64,000 bases of DNA from Duganella guangzhouensis (GCF_009674535.1 NZ_WKJK01000001.1:124001-188000), one strand, 5' to 3'. Positions 1-9,197 are shown, numbered from the stretch's first letter. Notes: generated from the letters alone by a model not told the origin. Numbers and translations are program-made.

Positions 1-103
1 TTATATCGACCGGGAGAGCTTCGCGCCAGATGAACTTTAACATTCCATACTGCACATCCACCCTGTCTTGCAGATCTCGCCGCTTGCGCTGCGAGAGACC
101 AGA

Positions 104-131
104 ATTATAGAGGAATCCCGAGCGAAGTCAA
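104..131 (-). promoter_or_regulatory. Strong sigma70-type promoter pointing left, away from rnr
   Basis: On the minus strand a TTGACT -35 (126-131) and a perfect TATAAT -10 (104-109) are separated by 16 bp. This is one of the best sigma70 matches in the window. It fires toward position 1, so it drives something outside the window, perhaps a stable RNA. Nothing coding was recognised in bases 1-150. Confidence 0.6.
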
Positions 132-231
132 ATGCCTCCCAAAAATATTTTTGAGGAATCCTCACCACCGGCATGAATTAGTCATTCAAGGCGTTTCCAA
201 GTACACTACGCCTGTCGCTCGTGCCATATAT

Positions 232-2718
232 ATGCCAAACACTGTAAAAATAAGAAAACTTTTGAACCAACCTACTCATACCATTCCCAGCCGGGAGGAA
301 ATTCTCGGCATCTTCCGCAGCGCCAAAGGCCCGTTAGACCTGCGCGCCCTGTCGAAAACGCTGAAAGTCGCCACTGACGCGCAAGCGGTGCTGTCGCGCC
401 GTCTGAACGCGATGCAGCGCGACGGCCAGATCATCGCCGATGACGCCGGTCACTACACGCTGGCCACGCAGACCGGCTTCATCGCCGGCCGCGTCAGCAG
501 CCACCGCGACGGCTTCGGTTTTGTCATCCCGGATGAGCCGGGCGAGGATTTGTTCCTGCCCGAAAAGGAAATGCAGAAAGTGCTGCACGGCGACCGCGTG
601 CTGGCCAAGATCATCGGCGTGGATCGCCGTGGCCGCCCGGAAGGCACCATCGTCGAAGTGACGCAGCGCGCCAACACCCACATCATCGGCCGCCTGTTGA
701 ATGAAAACGGGGCCTGGATCGTGGCGCCGGAAGACCAGCGCATCTCGCAGGACATCCTGCTCGAAGGTTCGGTCGGCAAGGCCAAAGTGGGCCAGGTGGT
801 CAACGTCGAGTTGACCGAGCAGCCGATGCGTTTCAAGCAGCCGGTCGGCCGCATCGTTGAAGTGCTGGGCTCGCTCGACGATCCCGGCATGGAAATCGAA
901 ATCGCCGTGCGCAAGTTCGGCGTGCCGCACATCTTCTCGGACGCCGCGCTGAAACAGGCCAACAAGCTGCCCGACCATGTGCGCGAAAGCGACTGGGGCG
1001 ATCGGGTCGACCTGCGCGACATTCCGATGGTGACCATCGACGGCGAAGACGCGCGCGACTTCGACGACGCGGTCTATTGCGAGCCGGTCAAGATCGGCCG
1101 CAGCAACGGCTTCCGCCTGATCGTCGCGATTGCCGACGTCAGCGCCTACGTCAAGCCGAACGATGCGCTCGATGGCGACGCGCTGGAGCGCAGCACCTCG
1201 GTCTACTTCCCGCGCCGCGTGATTCCGATGCTGCCGGAAAAACTGTCCAACGGCCTGTGCTCGCTGAATCCAGCGGTCGACCGTTTGACGCTGGTGTGCG
1301 ATGCCGTGGTTACCGGCAAGGGCGAGATCAAGGCGTACCAGTTCTATCCAGCCGTGATCCACTCGGCGGCGCGCCTGACCTATACCGAAGTGGCTGACAT
1401 CCTGGGCAACACCAAGGGACCGGAAGCCAAGCGCCGTCCTGGCCTGGTGCCGCACCTGACCAATCTGTACGACGTGTTCCAGGCGCTGCTGAAAGCGCGC
1501 GCCGAACGTGGTGCGATCGATTTCGAAACCACCGAAACCTACATCGTCTGCAACCCGAACGGCAAGATCGAAAAGATCATCCCGCGCACCCGCAACGACG
1601 CGCACCGTTTGATCGAAGAGTGCATGCTGACCGCCAACGTGTGCGCGGCCGATCTGCTGATCCGCCACAAGCATCCTGGCACCTACCGCATCCACGCCAC
1701 GCCGACCGCTGAAAAGCTGAAGCAGGTGCGCAGCTTCCTCAAGCAGGTCAATCTGCATCTGGCTGGCGGCGACAAGCCAGCCGCCGCCGACTATGCCGCG
1801 CTGATGCGTGAAATCAAGGAGCGTCCGGACGCGTCGCTGCTGCAGACCATGCTGCTGCGCTCGATGCAGCAAGCGGTCTACTCGCCGGACAATATCGGCC
1901 ACTTCGGCCTGGCGTATGAGGCGTATGCCCACTTCACCAGCCCGATCCGCCGCTATCCGGACTTGCTGACGCACCGCGCCATCAAGGCCATCCTGCTGGG
2001 TAAAAAGTACGAGCCGAAGATCGCCAGCACCAGCGTGCTGAACACCAACGTCTCCAACGCCACCCGCAAGCAGCAAGCCAAGGACAAGGCCGAAGGCAAA
2101 GAGAAAAAAGCCGCCGACCTGACCGTGTGGGACGCGCTCGGCGTGCACTGCTCGGCCAACGAGCGCCGCGCCGACGAAGCCTCGCGCGATGTCGAGAACT
2201 GGCTGAAGTGCTACTTCATGCAGGACAAGCTGGGCGAGGAATACACCGGCATCATCACCGGCGTGACCACCTTCGGCATCTTCGTGCAGCTGGATCAGCT
2301 GTTCGTCGAAGGTCTGGTGCACATCACCGACCTGGGCCAGGATTACTTCCAGTACGACGATGCCCGTCACGAACTGCGTGGCGAACGTTCCGGCAAAACC
2401 TTCCAGCTGACCGATCACGTCAGCGTGCAGGTGGTGCGGGTTGACCTGGAGGCGCGCAAGATCGATCTGCGCCTGGCCGGTGCCGATGCGCCGCCGCCGC
2501 GTCCTGAAAAGGATCCTGCGAAAGACCGCAAGACCAATATCAAGCCTGGCCCGGCGATCCCGGCCACCAAGCCAAGCAAGCCGGCCCGCAAGCCAGCCGC
2601 TGTTGCCGCCAAACCGGCCGCAGCCAAGCCGAAAGCGGCCGCCAGCAAAACCAAGGCCGCACCAGCGGCCAAACCCCGGGTAGTCAAAGCTGCCCTGAAA
2701 AGTAAGAAGAAGCGATAA
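232..2718 (+). CDS. rnr: Ribonuclease R
   Basis: 3'-5' exoribonuclease that degrades structured RNA (mRNA decay, rRNA and tmRNA quality control) in the cytoplasm. The order is that of RNase R: an N-terminal winged-helix segment (IPSREEILG, about residues 18-75), two cold-shock OB folds, the RNB catalytic domain with the acidic signature GEDARDFDDAV near residue 271, an S1 domain at about 665-745, and a Lys/Ala/Pro-rich basic tail to the end. About 828 residues, normal for the family. The start is uncertain: ATG at 232 (MPNTVK) is used here, but a TTG at 151 and a TTG at 265 are also in frame and none has a clear ribosome binding site. It is followed directly by rlmB, a conserved rnr-rlmB pair. 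Confidence 0.95.
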   Translation: MPNTVKIRKLLNQPTHTIPSREEILGIFRSAKGPLDLRALSKTLKVATDAQAVLSRRLNAMQRDGQIIADDAGHYTLATQTGFIAGRVSSHRDGFGFVIPDEPGEDLFLPEKEMQKVLHGDRVLAKIIGVDRRGRPEGTIVEVTQRANTHIIGRLLNENGAWIVAPEDQRISQDILLEGSVGKAKVGQVVNVELTEQPMRFKQPVGRIVEVLGSLDDPGMEIEIAVRKFGVPHIFSDAALKQANKLPDHVRESDWGDRVDLRDIPMVTIDGEDARDFDDAVYCEPVKIGRSNGFRLIVAIADVSAYVKPNDALDGDALERSTSVYFPRRVIPMLPEKLSNGLCSLNPAVDRLTLVCDAVVTGKGEIKAYQFYPAVIHSAARLTYTEVADILGNTKGPEAKRRPGLVPHLTNLYDVFQALLKARAERGAIDFETTETYIVCNPNGKIEKIIPRTRNDAHRLIEECMLTANVCAADLLIRHKHPGTYRIHATPTAEKLKQVRSFLKQVNLHLAGGDKPAAADYAALMREIKERPDASLLQTMLLRSMQQAVYSPDNIGHFGLAYEAYAHFTSPIRRYPDLLTHRAIKAILLGKKYEPKIASTSVLNTNVSNATRKQQAKDKAEGKEKKAADLTVWDALGVHCSANERRADEASRDVENWLKCYFMQDKLGEEYTGIITGVTTFGIFVQLDQLFVEGLVHITDLGQDYFQYDDARHELRGERSGKTFQLTDHVSVQVVRVDLEARKIDLRLAGADAPPPRPEKDPAKDRKTNIKPGPAIPATKPSKPARKPAAVAAKPAAAKPKAAASKTKAAPAAKPRVVKAALKSKKKR

Positions 2719-3465
2719 ATGAGCAAGAACAAAATGATTTTCGGTTTCCATGCGGTGACCTCGCGCCTGCGGCACGAGGCTTCGTCGGTGGAAGAAATTT
2801 TCGTCGACGCCACCCGCGATGACCGCCGCATGAAGGATTTGATTGCGAACGCCAAAGCCGCTGGCGTGCGCGTGATGCCGGTCGATTCGGCCCGCCTCGA
2901 CAAGATCGTCGGCACCCGCCGTCACCAGGGCGTGATCGCGTTTGCCTCGCAGGTCGCGCTGGCGCGCAACCTGGACGAGCTGCTGGACGCCATCGACGGC
3001 CCGCCGCTGCTGCTGGTACTGGATGGCATCACCGATCCGCACAATCTGGGCGCTTGCCTGCGCGTGGCCGACGGTGTTGGCGCACACGCGGTGATCGTGC
3101 CGAAAGACCGCGCCGTGGGCCTGAATGCCACCGCCGCCAAGGTCGCTTCCGGCGCCGCCGAGACCGTGCCATACATCACCGTCACCAACCTGGCGCGCAC
3201 CCTGCGCGAGCTGAAAGAGCGCGGTATCTGGCTGATCGGCACCTCCGATGATGGCGATAAAGGCTTGTACGACGCCGACTTCACCGGCCCGACCGCACTG
3301 GTCATGGGTTCGGAAGGCGAGGGCATGCGTCGCCTGACGCGTGAGACCTGCGACATGCTGGTCAGCATCCCAATGTTCGGCTCGGTCGAGAGTCTGAACG
3401 TTTCCGTCGCCTCCGGCGTCTGTCTGTACGAAGCCCGCCGCCAGCGACTCGCGCGCGAAGCTTAA
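2719..3465 (+). CDS. rlmB: 23S rRNA (guanosine(2251)-2'-O)-methyltransferase
   Basis: SpoU/TrmH-family SAM-dependent methyltransferase that 2'-O-methylates G2251 in the P-loop of 23S rRNA. The 248 residues fit the family. An N-terminal substrate-binding domain (about 1-75) is followed by the knotted SPOUT domain with all three motifs: [10 protein letters not shown] near residue 102, VMGSEGEGM near 194, and [18 protein letters not shown] near 217. The ATG follows the rnr stop codon directly (TAAATG), so the two are co-translated. Confidence 0.95.
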   Translation: MSKNKMIFGFHAVTSRLRHEASSVEEIFVDATRDDRRMKDLIANAKAAGVRVMPVDSARLDKIVGTRRHQGVIAFASQVALARNLDELLDAIDGPPLLLVLDGITDPHNLGACLRVADGVGAHAVIVPKDRAVGLNATAAKVASGAAETVPYITVTNLARTLRELKERGIWLIGTSDDGDKGLYDADFTGPTALVMGSEGEGMRRLTRETCDMLVSIPMFGSVESLNVSVASGVCLYEARRQRLAREA

Positions 3466-3593
3466 CGCGCGACACGCATCACCCGGCGGCCGATTTCGAG
3501 GGCCGCCGCACTCCCTCCGAACTCAGCCGCTGTTCAGCAACTCCCAGCCGGATGCGCTACCATTCAAGCACCGGTTGTCATTCTGGATAAGCC

Positions 3594-4331
3594 ATGTTTC
3601 ATCGTTTGCGCCAAGACATCAACAGCATCATCGAACGCGACCCCGCCGCCCGCAACGCCTGGGAGGTGTTGACCTGCTATCCCGGCCTGCAAGCCATCGT
3701 CATGCACCGCTGGGCGCACTGGTGCTGGACGCACGGCCTGAAGTGGCTGGGGCGCTTTATTTCCTACCTGGCGCGCATCATTACCGGGATTGAGATTCAC
3801 CCTGGCGCCACGATAGGCCGGCGCGTCTTCATCGACCACGGCTTCGGCGTGGTGATCGGTGAAACCGCCGAAGTCGGCGACGATTGCACCATCTACCAGG
3901 GCGTGACTTTGGGCGGCACCTCGCTGCACACCGGCGCCAAGCGCCATCCGACGCTGGGGCGCGGCGTCATCATTGGCGCCGGCGCCAAGGTGCTGGGCGG
4001 CTTCACGGTAGGTGAGTACGCCAAGGTCGGCTCCAATGCCGTGCTGCTGAAGCCGGTGCCGCCGGGCGCGACGGCGGTCGGCAATCCGGCCCACATCGTT
4101 CAGAAAGATCTGGCCGGCGCCGCCGCCAACCCGTTCGCCGCCTATGGCGTGACGCCGAATGGCGACGACCCGCTATCCAAGGCGCTGCGTGGACTGATCG
4201 AAAACGCCGTCAAGCAGGAAGAACGCATCGAACGGCTGGTCGCCACCATGAAGGCGGCGGGGCTGGAGTGTCAGAGCGTGGCCGAGTGTGATAAATTAAA
4301 TTCCGACCAACTCAACAAGCTCGTCGAATAA
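3594..4331 (+). CDS. cysE: Serine O-acetyltransferase
   Basis: Transfers acetyl from acetyl-CoA to L-serine, the first step of cysteine synthesis. 245 residues. An N-terminal helical region (residues 1-60) precedes a left-handed beta-helix of hexapeptide repeats with the family signatures [27 protein letters not shown] and [11 protein letters not shown] (about 78-140), containing the active-site His of DHGFG. The C-terminal tail after the helix is longer than in the minimal EpsC type. It lies 128 bp after rlmB and has its own start; a YceH-family gene follows 9 bp later. Confidence 0.93.
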   Translation: MFHRLRQDINSIIERDPAARNAWEVLTCYPGLQAIVMHRWAHWCWTHGLKWLGRFISYLARIITGIEIHPGATIGRRVFIDHGFGVVIGETAEVGDDCTIYQGVTLGGTSLHTGAKRHPTLGRGVIIGAGAKVLGGFTVGEYAKVGSNAVLLKPVPPGATAVGNPAHIVQKDLAGAAANPFAAYGVTPNGDDPLSKALRGLIENAVKQEERIERLVATMKAAGLECQSVAECDKLNSDQLNKLVE

Positions 4332-4340
4332 GGAAAGACC

Positions 4341-5018
4341 ATGGAAGCAACGCCCGATGGCGCAGAAGTGCTGGACCCGTTTGAAATCCGCGTACTGGCC
4401 GTGCTGGCCGAAAAAGAAGCGCTGACGCCGGATAACTATCCCTTGTCGCTGAACGCGCTGGTCAATGGCTGCAACCAGCTATCTAGCCGCGACCCGGTGA
4501 TGGCGCTGTCGGAAGAAGCCGTGGCCGAAGTGCTGCAGCGGCTGATGCAGCGCAAATACGTCAACGGCATCACCCAAGCTGGCGCGCGCGTGACCAAATA
4601 CGAACACCGGATGCGGATCAAATGGTCGCTGGAGCAAGACAAGCTGGCGGTACTGACCATACTGATGCTGCGCGGCTTGCAGACCGCTGGCGAAATCCGT
4701 ACCCGCAGCGGCCGCCTGCACGACTTCAAATCGGTGGCTGACGTCGAGCAGGCCCTGCAATTCCTGATCGACAAATACCCGCCGCTGGTGTCCAAGCTGC
4801 CGCTGGCGCCGGGAACCAAAGAACCGCGCTACGGTCAACTGCTGGGCGGCGAAGAAGCGCTGGCGCGCGAAGAAACCGCCGCCAGCCTGGGCGGTTCGGT
4901 CAGCGCAGGCGGACAAGGCAGCCGCGTCGGCGCGCTGGAGCAGGAAGTACAACAACTGCGCCAGCAAGTCGAAGAGCTGACCGCCCAGTTTGCCGAATTC
5001 AAAAAACAGTTCGAATAA
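4341..5018 (+). CDS. YceH/DUF480 family protein
   Basis: 225-residue cytoplasmic protein of the DUF480 (YceH) family, two tandem winged-helix domains (about 12-95 and 100-180). Family hallmarks visible are EIRVLAVLAEKE, TPDNYPLSLNALVNGCNQ and LTILMLRGLQTAGEIRTRSG. The tail after about 190 is predicted coiled coil (repeated LEQEVQQLRQQVEEL pattern). The biochemical role of the family is poorly defined; a nucleic-acid or protein-binding role is inferred from the fold only. It is probably in one transcript with cysE (AAGGA-type ribosome binding site in the 9-bp gap). The stop codon forms the edge of a 97-bp palindrome. Confidence 0.88.
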   Translation: MEATPDGAEVLDPFEIRVLAVLAEKEALTPDNYPLSLNALVNGCNQLSSRDPVMALSEEAVAEVLQRLMQRKYVNGITQAGARVTKYEHRMRIKWSLEQDKLAVLTILMLRGLQTAGEIRTRSGRLHDFKSVADVEQALQFLIDKYPPLVSKLPLAPGTKEPRYGQLLGGEEALAREETAASLGGSVSAGGQGSRVGALEQEVQQLRQQVEELTAQFAEFKKQFE

Positions 5019-5114
5019 AATCCGGGGTCAATCCTCCCAAAGCTACACGGGCTCTACCGTAAGCGACGCTTACGGTAGAGCCCGTGTAGCTTTGGGAGGA
5101 TTGACCCCGGATTT
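5018..5114. repeat. Perfect 97-bp palindrome (48-bp arms, 1-nt centre)
   Basis: Bases 5018-5065 are the exact reverse complement of 5067-5114, with A5066 at the centre; all 48 pairs were checked. The element fills the gap between two convergent genes and ends inside both stop codons. Either transcript would fold into a 48-bp perfect hairpin. There is no T-run typical of an intrinsic terminator. The outer bases read TCCGGGGTCAA. No second copy was seen in this window. Confidence 0.97.
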
Positions 5115-6172
5115 CAGGTGGCCATTAATTCGTCGATGGCGCTGATGGTGGCTTGGCTGTCGATGTCGTTGATGCTGTCCGTCGGCGAGAGCATGATGCG
5201 GAAGTGGTCGCACATCGGGTAGAACCAGCGATGGTTGCCGCTGTTGACGTAGAAACCCAGTACTTTTTTGTTGTAGACCGAGGCGATGTGGATCACGGCG
5301 GTGTCGGGTGAGACCACCAGGTCGCACTCGCGCACCAGCGCCGCTAGTTCCAGCACGTGGGCGGTGGCGAACGACAGCATGACGTTGGCCCGGTCACTGC
5401 CGGCCACCACGGCGGCGGCGCGCTCGCGGTCGCCCGGCGGGTGGATCACGACGATGGCGTAGTCCGGATAGCGGTCGGCCAACTGGCGGCACAGCGCGGC
5501 GGCGTCTTCCTTGCCCAGCGTGCGGTTGGCGCAGCTGCCCTGATAGTTGAAACAGACCAGCCCGGCATAACTGTCTTCCAGGCCGGCCACAAAGGCCAGC
5601 GCCTTGCCGGCATACGCGTCGACGTTGTACAACTCGTAGCGGTAGTCGATGTTTTCCGGCTTGTAGGCGCCCAGCGCGTCGAAATAGGTTTGCAGGATGT
5701 GACGGTCGGCCGGGTAGTCGACGGTGTGATCGTACATGCCGAGATTGCCGGTGGTGGTGCCGTATTTGGCGATGCGCGGGCCGTGCAGGTGGCGCCCGCC
5801 CAACAGCTTCAGGTAGAACTGGTAGGACGGCGAGAAGCGCAACGACATGCTGAGGATCAGGTCGTAACGCTGGCGGCGCAGGCCGGCAATCACTTTCAGG
5901 TTGTACAGCAGGCTGCCATGGTCCCACAACACGGTGCGGTCCACATGCGGACAGTCGCGGATGATGTCGTGGTTGACGCTGCTGGCGGCGACGTGGATCA
6001 CCACATCGGGCCAGGCAGCTTTCAATTCACGCAACAATGGCGTGGAGACAATCATATCCCCGATCTTGTCATTCCTCAGGATGAGGATCTTTTTGACGCG
6101 GGCCGGGTCGAAGGCAGATTTCCTGCGCTTATTCAGCAGCCATTCCAGCAAGTGTCGTTTTAACCACTTCAT
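5114..6172 (-). CDS. Glycosyltransferase family 9 (heptosyltransferase-like)
   Basis: 352-residue GT-B fold enzyme of the ADP-heptose:LPS heptosyltransferase superfamily. The N-terminus is basic (MKWLKRHLLEWLLNKRRK), suggesting peripheral membrane attachment. It is followed by KKILILRNDKIGDMIVSTPLL (about 28-48), the GT9 acceptor-domain signature with the conserved D-K-I-G-D, and later by LVVSPDTAVIHIASV (about 284-298), the donor-site signature. A role in lipopolysaccharide core or O-glycan synthesis is inferred from the family; the sugar cannot be told. It stands alone, convergent to the YceH gene, with a 105-bp upstream gap that contains an 8-bp inverted repeat (CAGGGGTA at 6186, TACCCCTG at 6230). 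Confidence 0.85.
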   Translation of the reverse strand: MKWLKRHLLEWLLNKRRKSAFDPARVKKILILRNDKIGDMIVSTPLLRELKAAWPDVVIHVAASSVNHDIIRDCPHVDRTVLWDHGSLLYNLKVIAGLRRQRYDLILSMSLRFSPSYQFYLKLLGGRHLHGPRIAKYGTTTGNLGMYDHTVDYPADRHILQTYFDALGAYKPENIDYRYELYNVDAYAGKALAFVAGLEDSYAGLVCFNYQGSCANRTLGKEDAAALCRQLADRYPDYAIVVIHPPGDRERAAAVVAGSDRANVMLSFATAHVLELAALVRECDLVVSPDTAVIHIASVYNKKVLGFYVNSGNHRWFYPMCDHFRIMLSPTDSINDIDSQATISAIDELMAT

Positions 6173-6277
6173 ATGAAACCGGGTTCAGGGGTAGTATCCT
6201 GATTGTAACTGCTTCACTACCAAATGGAATACCCCTGGGCCATGTTTTACCCTCTTTAACACGACAGCCATGCTTTG

Positions 6278-7003
6278 TTACTCAAACTGGATCAAAGCGT
6301 CGTTTGAATACAGTTTGTTACCGATAGGCGCATCGAAGGCGTTACCATCCTTGCTAATTTTCAACTCTACCCGCTGCGTACCGTCCACCAGTGTAGCGCG
6401 GGTGATCTCGCGATCGGTGCGCACATACCAGGTAAAGTCCTTGAAACTGCACCAGTCGGTGGTCAGCAGCAGGGTGTTGATGGTGGCGCGCAGCAGGAAG
6501 GGGATGTAGTTCTTGCCGATCCCCACCAGCACCCGGCACTCCAGTCGCAAATCGCCCAGCCGCCGCATATTGGCCGGTACGCCGGCGCTGTGCACTTCCG
6601 GCATCCAGTTGTAATAGCTTTTTTTCTTGTTCACCGCCACGTCAGCGTTATCGTCCTCGGCGGCACTGTTGCGCGGCAGCACAAAGCTGTGGTCCACGGC
6701 CAATGGCAGGATCAGCTCGGTTTTGTCGCCCCACAGCCGGACGGTCAGGCCGTCCATGGCGTCATCCGGCGCGCTTTTCCTGGTGCGCAGCCGGAACCGT
6801 ACTTCGGTCGCGGCCGGTGCCAGCTCATGGTAGTCGTCGAAGGCGTCCAGCCCGGACAGCATGTAGCGGTACGGCTGCAGTTCGGGGCTGCGGGTGCCGT
6901 TGACAACGACCACGCCGCCGTCCTTGCTGTCGTCCTGCGCCGCCACTGGCTGCCACAGCAGTGGCGCCAGCAGCAGGGCGGCAATCCAGTGTTTGCCGGC
7001 CAT
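6278..7003 (-). CDS. Exported protein of unknown function in the GntR/ABC operon
   Basis: 241 residues, not recognised. A clear signal peptide (WIAALLLAPLLWQPVAAQ, cleavage near residue 22) points to the periplasm. The mature part is predicted mainly beta, with an RSPELQPYRYMLSGLDAFDDY stretch near the N-terminus. It starts 3 bp after the stop of the ABC permease and is the last gene of the four-gene operon, so it probably works with the transporter. It could be a substrate-binding or accessory lipid/peptide-stress factor; nothing in the sequence decides this. Confidence 0.75.
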   Translation of the reverse strand: MAGKHWIAALLLAPLLWQPVAAQDDSKDGGVVVVNGTRSPELQPYRYMLSGLDAFDDYHELAPAATEVRFRLRTRKSAPDDAMDGLTVRLWGDKTELILPLAVDHSFVLPRNSAAEDDNADVAVNKKKSYYNWMPEVHSAGVPANMRRLGDLRLECRVLVGIGKNYIPFLLRATINTLLLTTDWCSFKDFTWYVRTDREITRATLVDGTQRVELKISKDGNAFDAPIGNKLYSNDALIQFE

Positions 7004-7006
7004 CGA

Positions 7007-7954
7007 TCACGCCTCCTCGCGGCGACGACGCATCCACACGGCGATGGCGATCATGCCGACGCCAGCCACCGCGCCGACCCACACGCCGACACCGCCCAGC
7101 GTCGCCCATGAACCGTTGAAAATGGCTTCCGAGACGTCGCCATTGCGGGCGGCGATCTCCAGCTGCACGCGGTCGCCAGTCATCGGGAACCACGCGCCCG
7201 GCATCACGCCCAGCAGGATGCGGTTGATGATGTTGCTGGCGAACCAGCCGGCATCAATGCCGAGATGGAGTATTTTTTGCGCCCACATCAGCAGCAGTGA
7301 GGTGATCACTGGCGTGCCAACCGCCCACAGAAATACCTTGGAGCGCGCCATGCTGGACACCATCAACAGCCAGCCGACGGTCGGCAGCGCCCACAGGATG
7401 TAGACCGGCAGCAGGCCGAGCAGGCGCAACGGCGTCAGGTACAGGCTGGGCAGCACCAGCAACTCACCGAACAAATTGGTGCCGTGCGACAGCAGCATCA
7501 GGCAACTGGTCAGCAGCGTCACCACGCCCAGCACCAGCGCGATGCCTAGCGTGATCAGCGGCGCCACCACCAGTGCCATCAGCACCTTGGACAGCACCGT
7601 GGTCAGGTCCGACACCGGCAGCGATTTCCAGAACAGCAGGCTGCGGTCGCGGCGCTCGTCGTTCAGCGCGCCCAGGCAGTAAAAGAACACCAGCAGACCC
7701 AGCACCATCAACACCGGCATGCCGGCGCCGACATAAGCTTCCGACAGCACCTGTGCAATCCGCAGCCGCGCCGAGCCTTCGATGGTGATGCTGGTGACCG
7801 GCGCGCCGTCAACCATCATCTGATTCATCTTGCCGAGGAATAGCGAGCAGAACACCAGTGCGGCGATCGCGCCGGCGATGGCCACCGGTGTCCACAGCAG
7901 CATGCCTTTGTGTTCCCACATTTCGCGCTTGAGCAGCCATTTCATGGTTTTCAT
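7007..7954 (-). CDS. ABC-2 type transporter permease
   Basis: 315 residues with six or seven predicted membrane segments: about 20-40, 75-100, 115-140, 160-180, 195-215, 225-245 and 295-312. The pattern fits the ABC-2 superfamily. The N-terminal MKWLLKREMWEHKGMLLW is the usual cytoplasmic elbow helix of such permeases. The start overlaps the stop of the ATPase gene by 4 bp (ATGA type), showing translational coupling. In YtrA-type operons this subunit partners the adjacent ATPase to export antibiotics, lipids or peptides, or to respond to envelope stress. Substrate unknown. Confidence 0.85.
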   Translation of the reverse strand: MKTMKWLLKREMWEHKGMLLWTPVAIAGAIAALVFCSLFLGKMNQMMVDGAPVTSITIEGSARLRIAQVLSEAYVGAGMPVLMVLGLLVFFYCLGALNDERRDRSLLFWKSLPVSDLTTVLSKVLMALVVAPLITLGIALVLGVVTLLTSCLMLLSHGTNLFGELLVLPSLYLTPLRLLGLLPVYILWALPTVGWLLMVSSMARSKVFLWAVGTPVITSLLLMWAQKILHLGIDAGWFASNIINRILLGVMPGAWFPMTGDRVQLEIAARNGDVSEAIFNGSWATLGGVGVWVGAVAGVGMIAIAVWMRRRREEA

Positions 7955-8808
7955 GCGTAGCTTCCTTTCATGGTCGCGACGAACAGATCCGCCACGCTGG
8001 GCGTGCGCAGTTCGCCGAAATTGGCCAGCTGTTGACGGGCCACGCCGTCGAACAGCATCACCGCCTTGCCGAACACGGTGCGTTGGCTCAGTGGTTGCAG
8101 CGCGTTGGCGGCGGCGACAAATTGCGGTTCCACCATCACCTCGGTGAAGCGTTCGCCCACCTCGTCCATGGAGGCGGCCAGCGAGATCTTGCCGTTTTCG
8201 ATAAACAGCAGGTCGGTGAGGATGTGCTCGACTTCCTCGATCTGGTGGGTGGTGATCAGGATGGTCTTGTGCTCGTCGAAGTAGTCTTCCAGCAGGTTCT
8301 GGTAGAACTGCTTGCGGTACAGGATGTCCAGGCCCAGCGTCGGCTCGTCCAGCACCAGCAGCTTGGCGTCGATCGCCATCACCAGCGCCAGGTGCAGCTG
8401 CACCACCATGCCCTTGGACATGGCTTTGACCTTCATGTTGGGCGTCAGCTTGGTGTTGGCCAGGTATTTCTCGGCTTTCTGGCGGTCGAAGCGCGGGTGC
8501 ACGCCTTCGACGAAATCAATGGCGTCCTTGACCTTCAGCCACTTCGGCAGAATGGCGACGTCGGCGATGAAGCAGACTTCGTTCATCAGCGCTTCGCGCT
8601 GGGTGCGCGGGTCCAGACCCAGCACCGACAGCTCGCCCTGGAACGGCGTCAGGCCGAGCAGGGCTTTGAGGGTGGTGGTCTTGCCCGAGCCGTTAGGGCC
8701 GATCAGGCCGACGATGCGGCCGGCTTCGACGCTGAAGCTGGTGTCGTCCAGCGCGGTGTGCTTGCCGTATTGCTTGCGCAGCTTGTTGGCGGTGATGATG
8801 GCGCTCAT
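7951..8808 (-). CDS. ABC transporter ATP-binding protein
   Basis: 285-residue ABC ATPase. Walker A is GPNGSGKTT (about residues 37-45) and Walker B is LLVLDEPTLGLD (about 150-161), with an H-loop at LITTHQ (about 185-190). The signature region is weak (MSKGMVVQLHLALVMA in place of a strict LSGGQ), which is common in exporters of the ABC-2 type. The C-terminal 80 residues form the extra domain seen in NatA/YtrB/BcrA-like subunits. The gene overlaps its regulator upstream (ATGA) and its permease downstream. Confidence 0.92.
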   Translation of the reverse strand: MSAIITANKLRKQYGKHTALDDTSFSVEAGRIVGLIGPNGSGKTTTLKALLGLTPFQGELSVLGLDPRTQREALMNEVCFIADVAILPKWLKVKDAIDFVEGVHPRFDRQKAEKYLANTKLTPNMKVKAMSKGMVVQLHLALVMAIDAKLLVLDEPTLGLDILYRKQFYQNLLEDYFDEHKTILITTHQIEEVEHILTDLLFIENGKISLAASMDEVGERFTEVMVEPQFVAAANALQPLSQRTVFGKAVMLFDGVARQQLANFGELRTPSVADLFVATMKGSYA

Positions 8809-9164
8809 GCCGCACCTCCGGGCGCCGCCGGTTTCAGCAGCGTTTCCAGATTCAGCCCGAGGCGGCGGATGCGCTCCAGCACCAGTGGCCAGTCTTCAGT
8901 CAGGAAACGATCGCGTTCGGTGGCCAGCAGTTTGTCGCGGGCGCCATCGGTGACGTACATACCTAATCCCCTCCGTTTTTCGACCAGCGTCTCGTCCACC
9001 AGCTCCTGGTAGGCGCGCGAAACCGTGATCGGGTTCAGTTGATAATCCGCAGCGATCTGCCGTACCGAGGGCAGGGCGTCGCCCGGCTTCAGCAGGCCGT
9101 CCAGCATCATGCCGATGACCTTGTCTTTCAGCTGCCGATAAATCGGCGCATTGTCATTCCACAT
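8805..9164 (-). CDS. GntR family transcriptional regulator, YtrA subfamily
   Basis: 119 residues. An N-terminal winged helix-turn-helix (about 8-75, with IYRQLKDKVIGMMLDG and PSVRQIAADYQLNPITVSRAYQEL) is followed by a short helical tail for dimerisation, the size and shape of the YtrA subfamily. Such proteins repress the ABC operon that they begin; this gene is first in a four-gene overlapping operon (regulator, ATPase, permease, exported protein). A 22-bp imperfect palindrome 34 bp upstream is the likely operator. Confidence 0.9.
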   Translation of the reverse strand: MWNDNAPIYRQLKDKVIGMMLDGLLKPGDALPSVRQIAADYQLNPITVSRAYQELVDETLVEKRRGLGMYVTDGARDKLLATERDRFLTEDWPLVLERIRRLGLNLETLLKPAAPGGAA

Positions 9165-9197
9165 ACATAGGTACCCCTTACGTGTGTTAATGAAGTG

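Noticed and set aside
334..3087. 917-codon open frame on the minus strand opposite rnr and rlmB
   Set aside because: High-GC shadow frame: its composition is Arg/His/Ala/Gly-rich with no family resemblance, and it lies wholly antisense to two well-recognised genes. The same applies to the long antisense frames over the stressosome kinases, cysS, accA, the GH31 gene, the copper amine oxidase, the MFS and APC genes and the RND pump.
5018..5114. Reading the palindrome as an ordinary bidirectional terminator
   Set aside because: The stem is far too long and perfect, and no T-run follows on either strand; kept as a repeat of unknown origin.
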